This document shows positions 7,586 through 16,400 of a stretch of 32,016 bases of DNA, in pieces. A model generated the notes under the pieces. The model did not search any database, was not told where the DNA came from, and saw only the letters and a list, made by a program, of their open reading frames with translations. Positions within the stretch are counted from its first letter, which is position 1. The number at the start of each line of letters is the position of its first letter. The translations under genes and the position numbers were made by a program. Source of the DNA: Bacteroidales bacterium (GTDB taxonomy: Bacteria > Bacteroidota > Bacteroidia > Bacteroidales > UBA932); assembly GCA_015060455.1 (NCBI GenBank), contig SUYM01000027.1, forward strand, positions 1-32,016, in the 5' to 3' direction.

Positions 7586-7611
7586 TCAGGCGGTAGTATA
7601 TAATTGGTACA

Positions 7612-7703
7612 TTTTTATGTATAACCGGTATCTAAAACATTGAAAATGATGTGGTTTTAGAGGACGGTTGTACATGATATTCTTGTTTTTGTGTACAACC
7701 GGT
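7612..7703. repeat. Pair of 18-base repeats with nested palindromes
   Basis: An 18-base unit ending AACCGGT occurs at 7612-7629 and 7686-7703 with 16 of 18 bases identical. The second copy forms the right half of a perfect inverted repeat GGTTGTACA/TGTACAACC (7666-7674 with 7692-7700). The first has a weaker TACAT/ATGTA palindrome. They could be recombinase or regulator binding sites at the element boundary. Confidence 0.45.
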
Positions 7704-7714
7704 CAACGTTGATC

Positions 7715-7752
7715 CGTAAGCGTTCCTGAGTTGCGTCTTGACGTCCTTCGAT
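7715..7752. repeat. Dispersed repeat, copy 1
   Basis: About 38 bases match a second copy at 31766-31804 at roughly 33 of 39 aligned positions. The match includes GTAAGCGT and the uninterrupted CGTCTTGACGTCC. The rest of 7590-7868 holds no gene; the lipocalin promoter is not clearly identified. Confidence 0.6.
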
Positions 7753-7868
7753 ATGACATTTGATATGGTGTTTAACTTTTGTGGCAATTTATATGTATGG
7801 GTCTCCGGGACTTCCGTGCACGGTTTTTGACTTGCTGTAATCTGTTATGAATAGAAAACAGTGTAGTT

Positions 7869-8402
7869 ATGAACAGTCTTATACCCTTGGCCCTGGCGGG
7901 ACTTCTGTTTCCGGGGCTTATGTTGGCCCAGAGCGGGCGTATCGAGGAGGCGATACCGGAGTTCAAGTTGAAGAGATATCTTGGGAAGTGGTATGAAATC
8001 GCGAGGTTCGACCATAGTTTCGAGAGGGGCATGACCAATGTGACGGCGGAGTACAGTCTGCGTCCTGACGGAAAGGTCAGAGTGGTCAATACCGGCTGGA
8101 AGGATGGCAGGAAGAAGGTTGCGGAAGGCAAGGCACGTCAGCCGGACCCCATGAGGGAGCCTTCGCATCTGGAGGTTTCCTTTTTCTGGTTCTTTTACAG
8201 CGATTACAATATTCTGATGCTGGATGATCATTACAGATATGCTCTTGTGGGAAGCAGAAGTCCCAAGTATCTGTGGATCCTCGCAAGGGAACCGTATATC
8301 GATGATGATGTCAGGGATGCTATGCTTGCGGAGGCTAAGAAACTCGGATATGACACGTCGAAACTTATCTGGGTGGATCAGAATGTGCATATGGAAAGGT
8401 AA
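7869..8402 (+). CDS. blc: Lipocalin family protein (Blc-like)
   Basis: The product has 177 residues. A hydrophobic signal peptide (residues 1 to about 21, ending GLMLAQ) has no lipobox Cys, so unlike E. coli Blc it is probably a soluble periplasmic protein. Lipocalin motif 1 is clear as LGKWYEIARFDH at residues 38-49. Motif 3 is visible in YLWILAREP near 137-145, and the YNILMLDDHYRYALVG strand pair lies between. Bacterial lipocalins bind fatty acids or lysophospholipids and help maintain the envelope. It is a single gene, followed by a short tandem repeat and the convergent feoB. The gene symbol is by similarity only. Confidence 0.85.
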   Translation: MNSLIPLALAGLLFPGLMLAQSGRIEEAIPEFKLKRYLGKWYEIARFDHSFERGMTNVTAEYSLRPDGKVRVVNTGWKDGRKKVAEGKARQPDPMREPSHLEVSFFWFFYSDYNILMLDDHYRYALVGSRSPKYLWILAREPYIDDDVRDAMLAEAKKLGYDTSKLIWVDQNVHMER

Positions 8403-8430
8403 ATGTCCGGTCGGCAGATGTCTCGGCTTC

Positions 8431-8490
8431 GCTCGACATGACAGGTGGTTGCTCGACATGACAGGTGGTTGCTTGACATGACAGGTGGTC
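8431..8490. repeat. 20-bp tandem repeat, three copies
   Basis: The unit GCTCGACATGACAGGTGGTT is present twice exactly and a third time with two changes. A decayed fourth copy follows after 8490. The array fills the gap between the lipocalin and feoB stops. The TCGACATGACAG core resembles the complement of the insertion in the Sua5 gene. Confidence 0.85.
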
Positions 8491-8522
8491 TGCTTGATGT
8501 TACGGATGTGTCACCCCGGATC

Positions 8523-10907
8523 TTAAAGTATCAGCGAAGCAATCCGGAACACGGCAAATGCGGCTGTCCATGCCACGATGATGGTATAGACGGCCGTAAA
8601 TATTGCCCACTTCCAGCCGCCGCTTTCGTTCTTTATGGCGATGAAGGTCGCTATGCAAGGGAAATACAGCAGTATGAATACAAGATAGGCAAGTGCTGCG
8701 GCGGGACTTACGGAGCGCAACAGAGACTTTTGCAGTCTGGTCTCTCCCTCGCCGACGCCCGCACCGTCACCAATACCGTCATCAACCCCGGCACCGTCAG
8801 CATACATCACTCCCAAAGTGCTCACCACCAGTTCCTTCGCACCGACACCGGCAACTATGCCCACTCCCATGCGCCAGTCAAATCCAAGCGGCTCGAGCAC
8901 AGGCTCCATTGCCTTGCCCACATATCCGATGAAGGAGTGCTCCTGCTGTTGGGAGACCGTGTCATAGTCCTTGTGATGAGGGAAATAGCTCAGGAACCAG
9001 AGCACTACTGAAAATACGAGTATCACTCCTCCCATCTTTTGCAGATACTGCCTGCCCTTTGTCCAGGTGTGTCTCAATATGGACTTTGCTGTCGGCACCC
9101 TGTAAGGCGGAAGTTCCATAACGAAAGGAAGGTCGTCCTCCTTGAAGAATCTGCTGAATATCCGGGCGGAAATCACGGCTACAAGTATTCCTAAGGCATA
9201 TAATCCCCAAAGCACAAGTCCTGCCCGACGAGGGAAGAACGCTCCGGCCAGAAGAAGATACACCGGCAGTCTGCCTGCACAGGACATGAACGGGATGACC
9301 AGCATGGTTATGAGCCTGCTCCTGCGGCTTTCGATTGTTCTTGTGGCCATCACTGCCGGCACATTGCAGCCGAATCCCATTATCATGGGTATGAATGACT
9401 TTCCGTGGAGCCCTATCTTGTGCATGAGCCTGTCCATGATGAAGGCGGCACGGGCCATATATCCGGAGTCTTCCAGCAGCGATATGAACATATACAGAAG
9501 GAGGATGTTCGGCAGAAATACCAGCACGCTGCCAACTCCGCCGATGACTCCATCGACAATCAGGTCCCTGAGCCACCCGTCTGACATAACAGAGCCGACA
9601 AAGTCCCCGATGTTCCCCACCAGCCATTCTATCCATCTCATAGGGTATTCTCCCAATGTGAATGTACCCTCGAACACAAGATAAAGCAGGAAGAAGAAGA
9701 TAGGGAAGGCGAGCCATCTGTTGGTGACCACCGCGTCGATCCTGTCTGTGACTCCGCCGCCTCTGACCTTGCCTCCGCGGGTGTATGTCTCTGCAAGGGC
9801 ACCCTGAATGAAGGCATATTTTGCATCTACCATGGATGATTCCAGGCCGGACCCCATCAGTTCGCGTATCCGCGTATTTTCTTCAAAACGGGCGGCGATG
9901 ATCTCGTCACGGTTACTCAATGCCTCCACAACACCCTCGATTTCCTTGTCGTTTTCGAGATATTTTATTGCAAGGTAGCGTGTGGAGTATTTGTGTCTGA
10001 TTTCTTCGGTATGCGATATCAGCGCCTTGATGCGCTCTATGCTCTGTTCCACCTCGCTTCCGTGATTGATGTGGATATGGCGGGCTATATGCGGGTCGCT
10101 GTTTTCGTATATCTGGATGATTGTGTCAAAAAGCGCGTCTATGCCTTCTCCTGTGCGGCTGACGGTAGGGACGATAGGCATTCCGAGAAGGTAGCCGAGT
10201 TGTTTGATGTCAAGGCGGTCTCCGCTTGAAAGCATCTCGTCATACATGTTCAGGGCCATGACCACGCGGAGGTTCATGTCTATGAGTTGCGTGGTCAGAT
10301 ACAGGTTGCGCTGAAGATTCGATGCATCCACTACATTGACAACCACGTCTGGGGTGTCGTCGATGAGGTTGCCCCGGACATACAGTTCCTCAGGGCTATA
10401 TGCGGTGAGTGAATATGTGCCCGGAAGATCGACAATCTCGAATTTATATCCGCCGTGTTCGAGCGAGCCTTCCTTTGCATCGACGGTCACGCCGCTGTAG
10501 TTGCCCACGTGTTCGTGACTGCCGGACGCCATGTTGAAGAGGGAGGTCTTTCCGCAGTTGGGATTGCCCACAAGAGCCACCTTGATGACCTTTCGGCGCT
10601 GTTCTGCCATACGGACCATATAATCGTCGTCACTTTCCAGGGCCGCCAGATTCTCCTGCATGGATATCATCTGCTTCGCCTCAGCCTCGCTTATGACCTC
10701 GATCTTGTCAGCCTGTTCGCGACGCAGGGATATCTTGTAACCGATTATTTCATATTCGATAGGATCTCTCAGGGGGGCATTCAGGATAACCTTCACCTTG
10801 TTGCCCTTGACAAACCCCATCTCCTTGATGCGCTTGCGGAAGCCCCCGTGACCGTTTACCTTAACGATCACACCACGCTCACCTGTATGGAGTTCTGAGA
10901 GTTTCAT
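8523..10907 (-). CDS. feoB: FeoA-FeoB fusion, ferrous iron transporter
   Basis: The product has 794 residues. Residues 1 to about 75 form a FeoA (SH3-like) domain. The FeoB G domain follows, with G1 GNPNCGKTS at 114-122, G3 DLPGT at 160-164 and G4 NMYD at 220-223. The C-terminal membrane part has the Gate motifs, including FIPMIMGFGCNVPAVMATRT with its conserved Cys and MSCAGRLPVYLLLAGAFF. FeoB takes up Fe2+ across the inner membrane under low oxygen. FeoA-FeoB fusions are common in Bacteroidetes. A Gly/Asp-rich low-complexity stretch (DGAGVDDGIGDGAGVGEGE) sits in the loop after STLGVMY. The start is fixed by the conserved FeoA N-terminus; a -7 box lies only seven bases upstream. Confidence 0.97.
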   Translation of the reverse strand: MKLSELHTGERGVIVKVNGHGGFRKRIKEMGFVKGNKVKVILNAPLRDPIEYEIIGYKISLRREQADKIEVISEAEAKQMISMQENLAALESDDDYMVRMAEQRRKVIKVALVGNPNCGKTSLFNMASGSHEHVGNYSGVTVDAKEGSLEHGGYKFEIVDLPGTYSLTAYSPEELYVRGNLIDDTPDVVVNVVDASNLQRNLYLTTQLIDMNLRVVMALNMYDEMLSSGDRLDIKQLGYLLGMPIVPTVSRTGEGIDALFDTIIQIYENSDPHIARHIHINHGSEVEQSIERIKALISHTEEIRHKYSTRYLAIKYLENDKEIEGVVEALSNRDEIIAARFEENTRIRELMGSGLESSMVDAKYAFIQGALAETYTRGGKVRGGGVTDRIDAVVTNRWLAFPIFFFLLYLVFEGTFTLGEYPMRWIEWLVGNIGDFVGSVMSDGWLRDLIVDGVIGGVGSVLVFLPNILLLYMFISLLEDSGYMARAAFIMDRLMHKIGLHGKSFIPMIMGFGCNVPAVMATRTIESRRSRLITMLVIPFMSCAGRLPVYLLLAGAFFPRRAGLVLWGLYALGILVAVISARIFSRFFKEDDLPFVMELPPYRVPTAKSILRHTWTKGRQYLQKMGGVILVFSVVLWFLSYFPHHKDYDTVSQQQEHSFIGYVGKAMEPVLEPLGFDWRMGVGIVAGVGAKELVVSTLGVMYADGAGVDDGIGDGAGVGEGETRLQKSLLRSVSPAAALAYLVFILLYFPCIATFIAIKNESGGWKWAIFTAVYTIIVAWTAAFAVFRIASLIL

Positions 10908-10914
10908 GAGGATG

Positions 10915-10922
10915 CAAAGATA
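10915..10922 (-). promoter_or_regulatory. -7 promoter box directly before feoB
   Basis: TATCTTTG on the minus strand matches the consensus exactly. Only seven bases separate it from the feoB ATG, so the transcript would begin at or next to the start codon. A -33 TTTG is present at a spacing of 23 bases, longer than usual. Confidence 0.5.
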
Positions 10923-10952
10923 CTAAGAAACTGAAAAAAATGTTCCAAATTC

Positions 10953-10983
10953 TTTTATACATAATTTATTTTGCTTAGTTTTG
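10953..10983 (+). promoter_or_regulatory. Promoter for the secreted protein gene at 11068
   Basis: TTTT (10953-10956), 19 bases, TAGTTTTG (10976-10983). The -7 box is perfect and the -33 box has one mismatch. The start near 10990 gives a leader of about 78 nt. Confidence 0.5.
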
Positions 10984-11067
10984 CTGATGCTTTTGAGAAT
11001 CCGTTGAGAATCAGAAGATGTCTCTGACTTGAAATGCATTAATTATAAACATTTAACACAAAAAGTT

Positions 11068-11742
11068 ATGATGAAAAGATTTCTCACATTCGCTATGGCT
11101 ATGTTTGTAGCGTGCAGCGTGTCTTTTGCTCAGGATGCAAAGGATCTTATGAAGGAACGTGCAGCCATCAGCAAGATGGCAAAACAGCAACTTTCTGCAA
11201 AGGTTGACAAGGCAACCAAGAAGGAGGCAAAGCGTCTGGCAAAGGAAGGTTATGTTGTGGCTCCCGGTTCACTCCCGTTGGCTAAGCAACTCCAGCGTTC
11301 ATATGAGATGGAATATCAGTATGACGATCAGGGATTCCCTAAGTACATCATGGCCAACGCTATGACGATTGCTCAGAATTACGATGCCGGCAAGACTGCT
11401 GCGACATCATTGGCTGTTACCAATCTCGCAGGTCAGATCCAGACTGAGGTTGCTGCGTTGATCGAGAACACTGTCGCTAACGAGCAATTGTCACCGGAGG
11501 AGGCTGCAAGTATCACAGAGACAGTAATGGCAAGCAAGAACCTTATCAGCCAGTCTATTCAGAGAACCATCACTGTCGTAGAGTGCTATCGTATCCTTCC
11601 TAACAAGAACCGTGAGGTGATGATCAGAATCGCTTACAGTGGAGATATGGCAAAGCAGGCAGTACGCGAGACTGTAAAGAAGAAATTGGGAAACAAGGCA
11701 GACAAACTGCACAATCAGTTGGACAAGGCGCTTGGTTTCTAA
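11068..11742 (+). CDS. Secreted hypothetical protein
   Basis: From the chosen start the product has 224 residues. It opens with MMKRFLTFAMAMFVACSVSF and a signal-peptidase I-like AQ site, so it should be exported to the periplasm. The mature part is lysine- and alanine-rich, with a helical N-terminal region (ISKMAKQQLSAKVDKATKK) and a later region with YEMEYQYDDQGFPKYIMA and a basic C-terminus. The frame extends 13 codons upstream to 11029, but those residues precede a good signal peptide. The gene stands alone between feoB and dacB with its own promoter and a strong terminator. I do not recognise the family. Confidence 0.75.
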   Translation: MMKRFLTFAMAMFVACSVSFAQDAKDLMKERAAISKMAKQQLSAKVDKATKKEAKRLAKEGYVVAPGSLPLAKQLQRSYEMEYQYDDQGFPKYIMANAMTIAQNYDAGKTAATSLAVTNLAGQIQTEVAALIENTVANEQLSPEEAASITETVMASKNLISQSIQRTITVVECYRILPNKNREVMIRIAYSGDMAKQAVRETVKKKLGNKADKLHNQLDKALGF

Positions 11743-11775
11743 CCAGACTCCATAAAAGACTTCTCTTAAATGATA

Positions 11776-11800
11776 AAGCCCGGTTGATGCCGGGCTTTTT
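11776..11800. terminator. Intrinsic terminator between convergent genes
   Basis: AAGCCCGG (11776-11783) pairs with CCGGGCTT (11790-11797) around a 6-base loop, followed by TTT. The T-tract favours the plus-strand gene ending at 11742, and A's on the left arm could also serve dacB. Confidence 0.85.
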
Positions 11801-11809
11801 GTGATAGTA

Positions 11810-13387
11810 TCAATGATCTCCTGCCAATTCACCCATGAACTTGTCAAGCTCGGGACGCACTTTCCAGGTCGGGGAGGTGCAGTTGTTGGTCATTATGGAG
11901 AAGATGATGATGCGGTCCTTGACCTGCTGTGGTATCTGACCGAAGGCCTCCGGAGACGAGCCGTCGGGTGGAAGATGAAAATCAGCCGGCAGGATATATC
12001 CGCTGTAACATCTCACTCCGTTCATCGAACCGCTCTTGACCCTGATGCGTCTGCGCAAGGACGGATCATATTCCTTCATATTGTAACTGAGCGAACCGTC
12101 TCCTCCGGGATATGGGAGGCTCCACAGATAATCCTCGAAGCATGGCGAGTCCATCATGGCCGCAAGGAAGCCGCACATGAAATCCGGGGAAATGAGATTC
12201 TGTCTTGAAAGCCCGCTGCCGTCCTGAATCCTGATGCCCTCGGACTGGCGGGAACTCATGCCCATTGAATTTATAATGTCATTCATGGCAAGTCTGGCGA
12301 TTTCATATGAAGATTTGCCCTTCAATTCCTTTCCAAGTGTCCTCAGCAGTGTCTCAGCACAGAGATTGTTGCTTTCGTAGTTGGTCTTTCTGACTATGCG
12401 TGCAAGGGACGGGGAGAGGGTGCAGCCTATGATTTTCAGACTGTCCCCGTCTGTTCCGATGCCTTCGGGCAGACTGTCTGCAAGGGCCTTTGCGGGCATC
12501 CATTCCCTCTTCAACTTGAAATCGGCCGCCCCGCCTGTGCAGGTGATGCCTCTTTGGGCGAGGTAGTTCTTGAAATATACTGCGCAGGTGTATTCCGGGA
12601 ACTTGTTGCTGAAATCCACCCGTTTCTTGCCCCGGTCGATGCCGTATGTGCCGCGTATGACAGCAACGGGGGCAAGGTCGCTTGTGTACATATAGAGCCT
12701 GTCACCGCTGGATTTCTCTCCCACAGTGCATTCCTTCCTGATGTCCATCCACGAGGTCTGGGGGTAGGTCTGGTTGAGTTCCAGCCCGGCCTTGTTGTCG
12801 GAAAAACGGACATTGGCATTGAAGGATATCATGTTTTCATAGAAGTTCAGCCCGCTCACTCCGCTTCCGTAATATGTCCCTACATCTTCCCACAGCCATG
12901 TGGGCTCTTCCATCATGCCGTCCAGCCACCTGCCGTCGCCGACAATGTGCCCCTCTATCGCGCCAATTCCGGCTGCCCGCAGGACCTTCTCCCATCCTTT
13001 GAAAGTCTCGGTCAGCGCCGTTGCCACGGTGTCCTTTGAGCCGGTCACAGGGTCTGCGCCTCCCACAATATACAGGTTTCCATGCAGCACCCCGTCAGAA
13101 ATATGCCCGTCATATGCAATCTGTGTCCGGAAACGATAATCTGCTCCGAGTGAATGTAATGCCACCCCGGTGCTAATCAGTTTCATGTTTGATGCAGGAG
13201 TGAACATCTTCCTGCTGTTGTGCTCCGCCAGGATATCACCTCCTCCTGTCGTGACCTTGATGCCGACGGCTGCGTTGCAGAACACCTCTCCGCCCGCCAG
13301 GGCTTCTGCTTTCTGCTGCAAGGAGTTCTGACCGAAGGATTGCACTGCGACAAGAAGAAATGCAATTATGGTGTAAATTTTTGTCAT
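11810..13387 (-). CDS. dacB: D-alanyl-D-alanine carboxypeptidase/endopeptidase (PBP4, S13 family)
   Basis: The product has 525 residues. A signal peptide covers the first 20 residues (MTKIYTIIAFLLVAVQSFG), so it acts in the periplasm. The three penicillin-binding motifs are all present: SxxK as SNMK at 66-69, SxN as SNN in NYESNNLCAETLL, and KTG as KSG in VKSGSMNGVRCYSGY. Length and spacing fit the S13 family, with the large insert between motifs 1 and 2. These enzymes trim or cleave peptidoglycan cross-links. It is divergently transcribed from the large lipoprotein operon. Confidence 0.93.
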   Translation of the reverse strand: MTKIYTIIAFLLVAVQSFGQNSLQQKAEALAGGEVFCNAAVGIKVTTGGGDILAEHNSRKMFTPASNMKLISTGVALHSLGADYRFRTQIAYDGHISDGVLHGNLYIVGGADPVTGSKDTVATALTETFKGWEKVLRAAGIGAIEGHIVGDGRWLDGMMEEPTWLWEDVGTYYGSGVSGLNFYENMISFNANVRFSDNKAGLELNQTYPQTSWMDIRKECTVGEKSSGDRLYMYTSDLAPVAVIRGTYGIDRGKKRVDFSNKFPEYTCAVYFKNYLAQRGITCTGGAADFKLKREWMPAKALADSLPEGIGTDGDSLKIIGCTLSPSLARIVRKTNYESNNLCAETLLRTLGKELKGKSSYEIARLAMNDIINSMGMSSRQSEGIRIQDGSGLSRQNLISPDFMCGFLAAMMDSPCFEDYLWSLPYPGGDGSLSYNMKEYDPSLRRRIRVKSGSMNGVRCYSGYILPADFHLPPDGSSPEAFGQIPQQVKDRIIIFSIMTNNCTSPTWKVRPELDKFMGELAGDH

Positions 13388-13406
13388 GGTGTCAAAAATG
13401 AGTATG

Positions 13407-13434
13407 CAAAATTAGTTAATTGTTTTTAACTTTG
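13407..13434. promoter_or_regulatory. Divergent -7 boxes between dacB and the lipoprotein operon
   Basis: On the minus strand TAATTTTG (13414-13407) faces dacB, 19 bases from its ATG. On the plus strand TAACTTTG (13427-13434) faces the 13500 gene, 65 bases from its ATG. Both match TAnnTTTG, but neither has a good -33 box. Confidence 0.45.
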
Positions 13435-13499
13435 CTTGTTCTATAATATGTGCCTGCATCGGATAAGATGTTTTGTAAAAACTGAATTATTTTCTCAAT

Positions 13500-16400
13500 A
13501 TGAAAAATCGTGTCTTTAATATAGTGGTGACTTGCCTGACGATGATGGCGGCTGTTACATCCTGCGTCAACGAAAAGTATGAGATGTCTCATGAGAATCT
13601 GGATCTTAATGCTACTGTGTTTCAGGATGGACTTTGTATCCCGTTAGCCTCCACTGGTAAGGTCAGGATGGATTCGCTCATGAGCAAATTTGGCCTTTCC
13701 GAACAACTTGCTCAATATCTGGTCATCGGGGATGACGGGTCTTATATCTTGAATATCACCGATAATGATCCTATGGACCTGACAGATAAGTTGGGCCAAT
13801 TGTCCAAGCCGCTGAATGTCAATAAGGTGTCAGTAGCAAAGTCATTGGGCTTCAGTCTCTCAGGAGTCGGGGGTGAAAGTTTCGGCTTTTCCGGTACGGA
13901 ATTCAAGGTGGAAGGTGATCTTACTGGCAAGATTCCGTCTTTTGATGTAACGATGCCGGCAATCCGGGAGCAGTTTACTGCAGATGCGAACATAAGGGAA
14001 TATTCATCGAAACTTGGCGATATAAACATAGGACTGGACTTTGATGTGGAAAATTATTCGGCAGTTCATGATCTTTATGCCCTTGATCCGGGGATGTCGG
14101 TGCCGCAGTCAATGTTAGGTGGCTCTGACGCTGACAGGCTGATGCCCTTGGAACAGGTTCCCAGTGCAATAGGATGTAGGGAATTTATTTTCAATAGTGA
14201 GGTTGAAGGCACTTCGGTTCAGGCTCACCTCGAACATGAGTTTCCTAAGGAGGTCAAGTCCGTGACCAATCTTCATGTGGCAAAGAATGCAAAGTTGAAG
14301 ATGGTCTTGAAGGTTGAAAATCCTTTTTTTGAAGGAGGATCGATTGTTCCGCATCTGGATATCGACCTTGAGGATATTTTCCATCTTGCAGATAAGGATG
14401 GAGTTGTATATCATGACCATATTATCTCTGATTTTATTCTGAATTCATCAAATGATTGGACTGCAAGAGGAGAGTATGAAATCACCGGTATCGTGCTGGA
14501 CAATACCAAGGATTGGAAATATGCCGTGAATGCTGATGGAGAGACAGTGCTGTGCCTGAACAAGATTGTGGATATGGAGGTTTCCGGCACATTGCGCAAT
14601 GAAGGACTGACGACTACCTTGAATCGTTTGAATACATGGCTTGTGGAGCATCCTACAGATCGCACGGTCAATATGAGTCTGGAGGTGTCTTTGGAAAATC
14701 TTGTTATTGATGATGCGACAATTGAACTCAATCCGATAAGTGCAGATGTGCAGGAGTCGTTTTCTGTTGATTTTCCTGAGATAATGCTTCCGGATGGTGT
14801 GGCCTCGGTTGAGTCGGTAACCTTTAGTGAAGAATCTGCAATTGATTTCTTGATTGACGCGAATAACCTCTCGAATGTGAGCGACCTGTCTCTGCAGGTT
14901 GAATCTATGGAGGTGACTTTCCCTTCAAAAATGATTGTTCATGGGGCGGATGAGGACAATAAGGTAGTGTTGCCGGGCGGAGATATATCCGAAGGCCCTC
15001 TTTCCGGTAAGATCAGAATATTGGGTATAAAATTGGAACACCCGGACGCTTCTGGAATGATTGCGGCCGTCTCAGAGCAGGTCAATGTGTCTTTGAAGTG
15101 TACTGTGGCAGGAGGGCTCCATACGGGTGATCTGCCAAAGACCAAAGACGATGATGTGAGTTTCAAGGGTGAAGTGGAGGCTGTCCTGAATGTGAAGGAT
15201 TTTTCTGTCCTGTCAGACGGACTCGGTGTCAGTTCGGAGAAAAATCCGGATGTTTTCAAAATGGATGAAATAAAGATAGAGGTGCCGGAATCACTGTCGG
15301 AGATCCAAGGTCTCGCGGTCCGTTTCAAGGGGGATCCTGTCATGACGATAGATGTGGACCTTCCGAATGTCCATAAGGATATAGGACCGTATGGTGATGA
15401 AGGGTTGAAGATAAAGTTGCCTGAAATGCTGAAACTCAAGACGGATGGCAGTTATCCATATCTTCGCTGGTTTGACAATATTCAGAATGCCCTGATCTTC
15501 CCTCAGGGGACGGACATGCCTGACAGACTTGAACTTCCGCTCGAATGTCTTGTGATAAACCCTGTCAAGGAAGATGGAAAGTGCTATACCAAGGGTGCCA
15601 TTGAGGTGACCGGCGGTATCGGTATTCTGCCGGGGGAGGTGATAACAAAGCAAGATCTGGATATTCTGTCTGGTGAACAGATCAGTTTTGCCTTCAATGC
15701 CGTCATCCCTGCGATGGAAGTGGATGGCGTGAGTATGCAGGCTTATTCTTCTACAATAGAACAGACGGTGGAATTAGCCCCATTCAAGACGGTGTCACTT
15801 CCTGAACAGGTGACCTATATCGACAGACTCTCATTGAAGGATGTATATCTGTCGATAGAGATGAAGTCCGGGGAGGATTTTCCTGAACTCGGAGAAGACG
15901 CTGTTCTCTCGTTTGGCGCTGATATCACCTTGCCGGATTTCATTGTGGTTGATGATCCGAGATATAATGATGGTAAGTTGTCTGTGCGTGGAGTGCTTGA
16001 AAGGCAGGCATCAGGACAGTTGACAGTGATGGTGGAACCTGTTAAGATTATTGCCCTCCAGATTGAGAAGTCTGTAAAAGATTTGTCGTCGATTAAGGGT
16101 GATATTAGAATAGAAGGCAATGTGAATATATCAGGTGCTACTCTTGATACAGATCAGTGGCTCGGTGGAAAGTCTCATAAGATAGATATGACTGCGTCAG
16201 TGGCGAGCATCGTCGACGGTGTTGTACAAGACAAACTTGGCATAGGAACTGTTTCCGCCAAGATTGACTACTCTATAAATCCAAGCGAGTTCGTCTTGGA
16301 TATGTCTCCTCTGACAGGGATTCTTACTGATGAGAAACTCTCGGTGAAATTGGATCTGGCCTCATTTTTTGTATCATTAGGCATCAATACCAATGTCGGA

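Noticed and set aside
7845..8459. 204-codon frame antisense to the lipocalin
   Set aside because: The opposite frame has clear lipocalin motifs and a signal peptide, and this one has none.
8431..8490. Possible CRISPR array
   Set aside because: The 20-base units are directly adjacent with no spacers, there are only three, and no cas gene is present.
8755..8803. Gly/Asp-rich low-complexity stretch in FeoB as another inserted element
   Set aside because: It has no inverted repeats, and this loop is variable in length in FeoB proteins generally.
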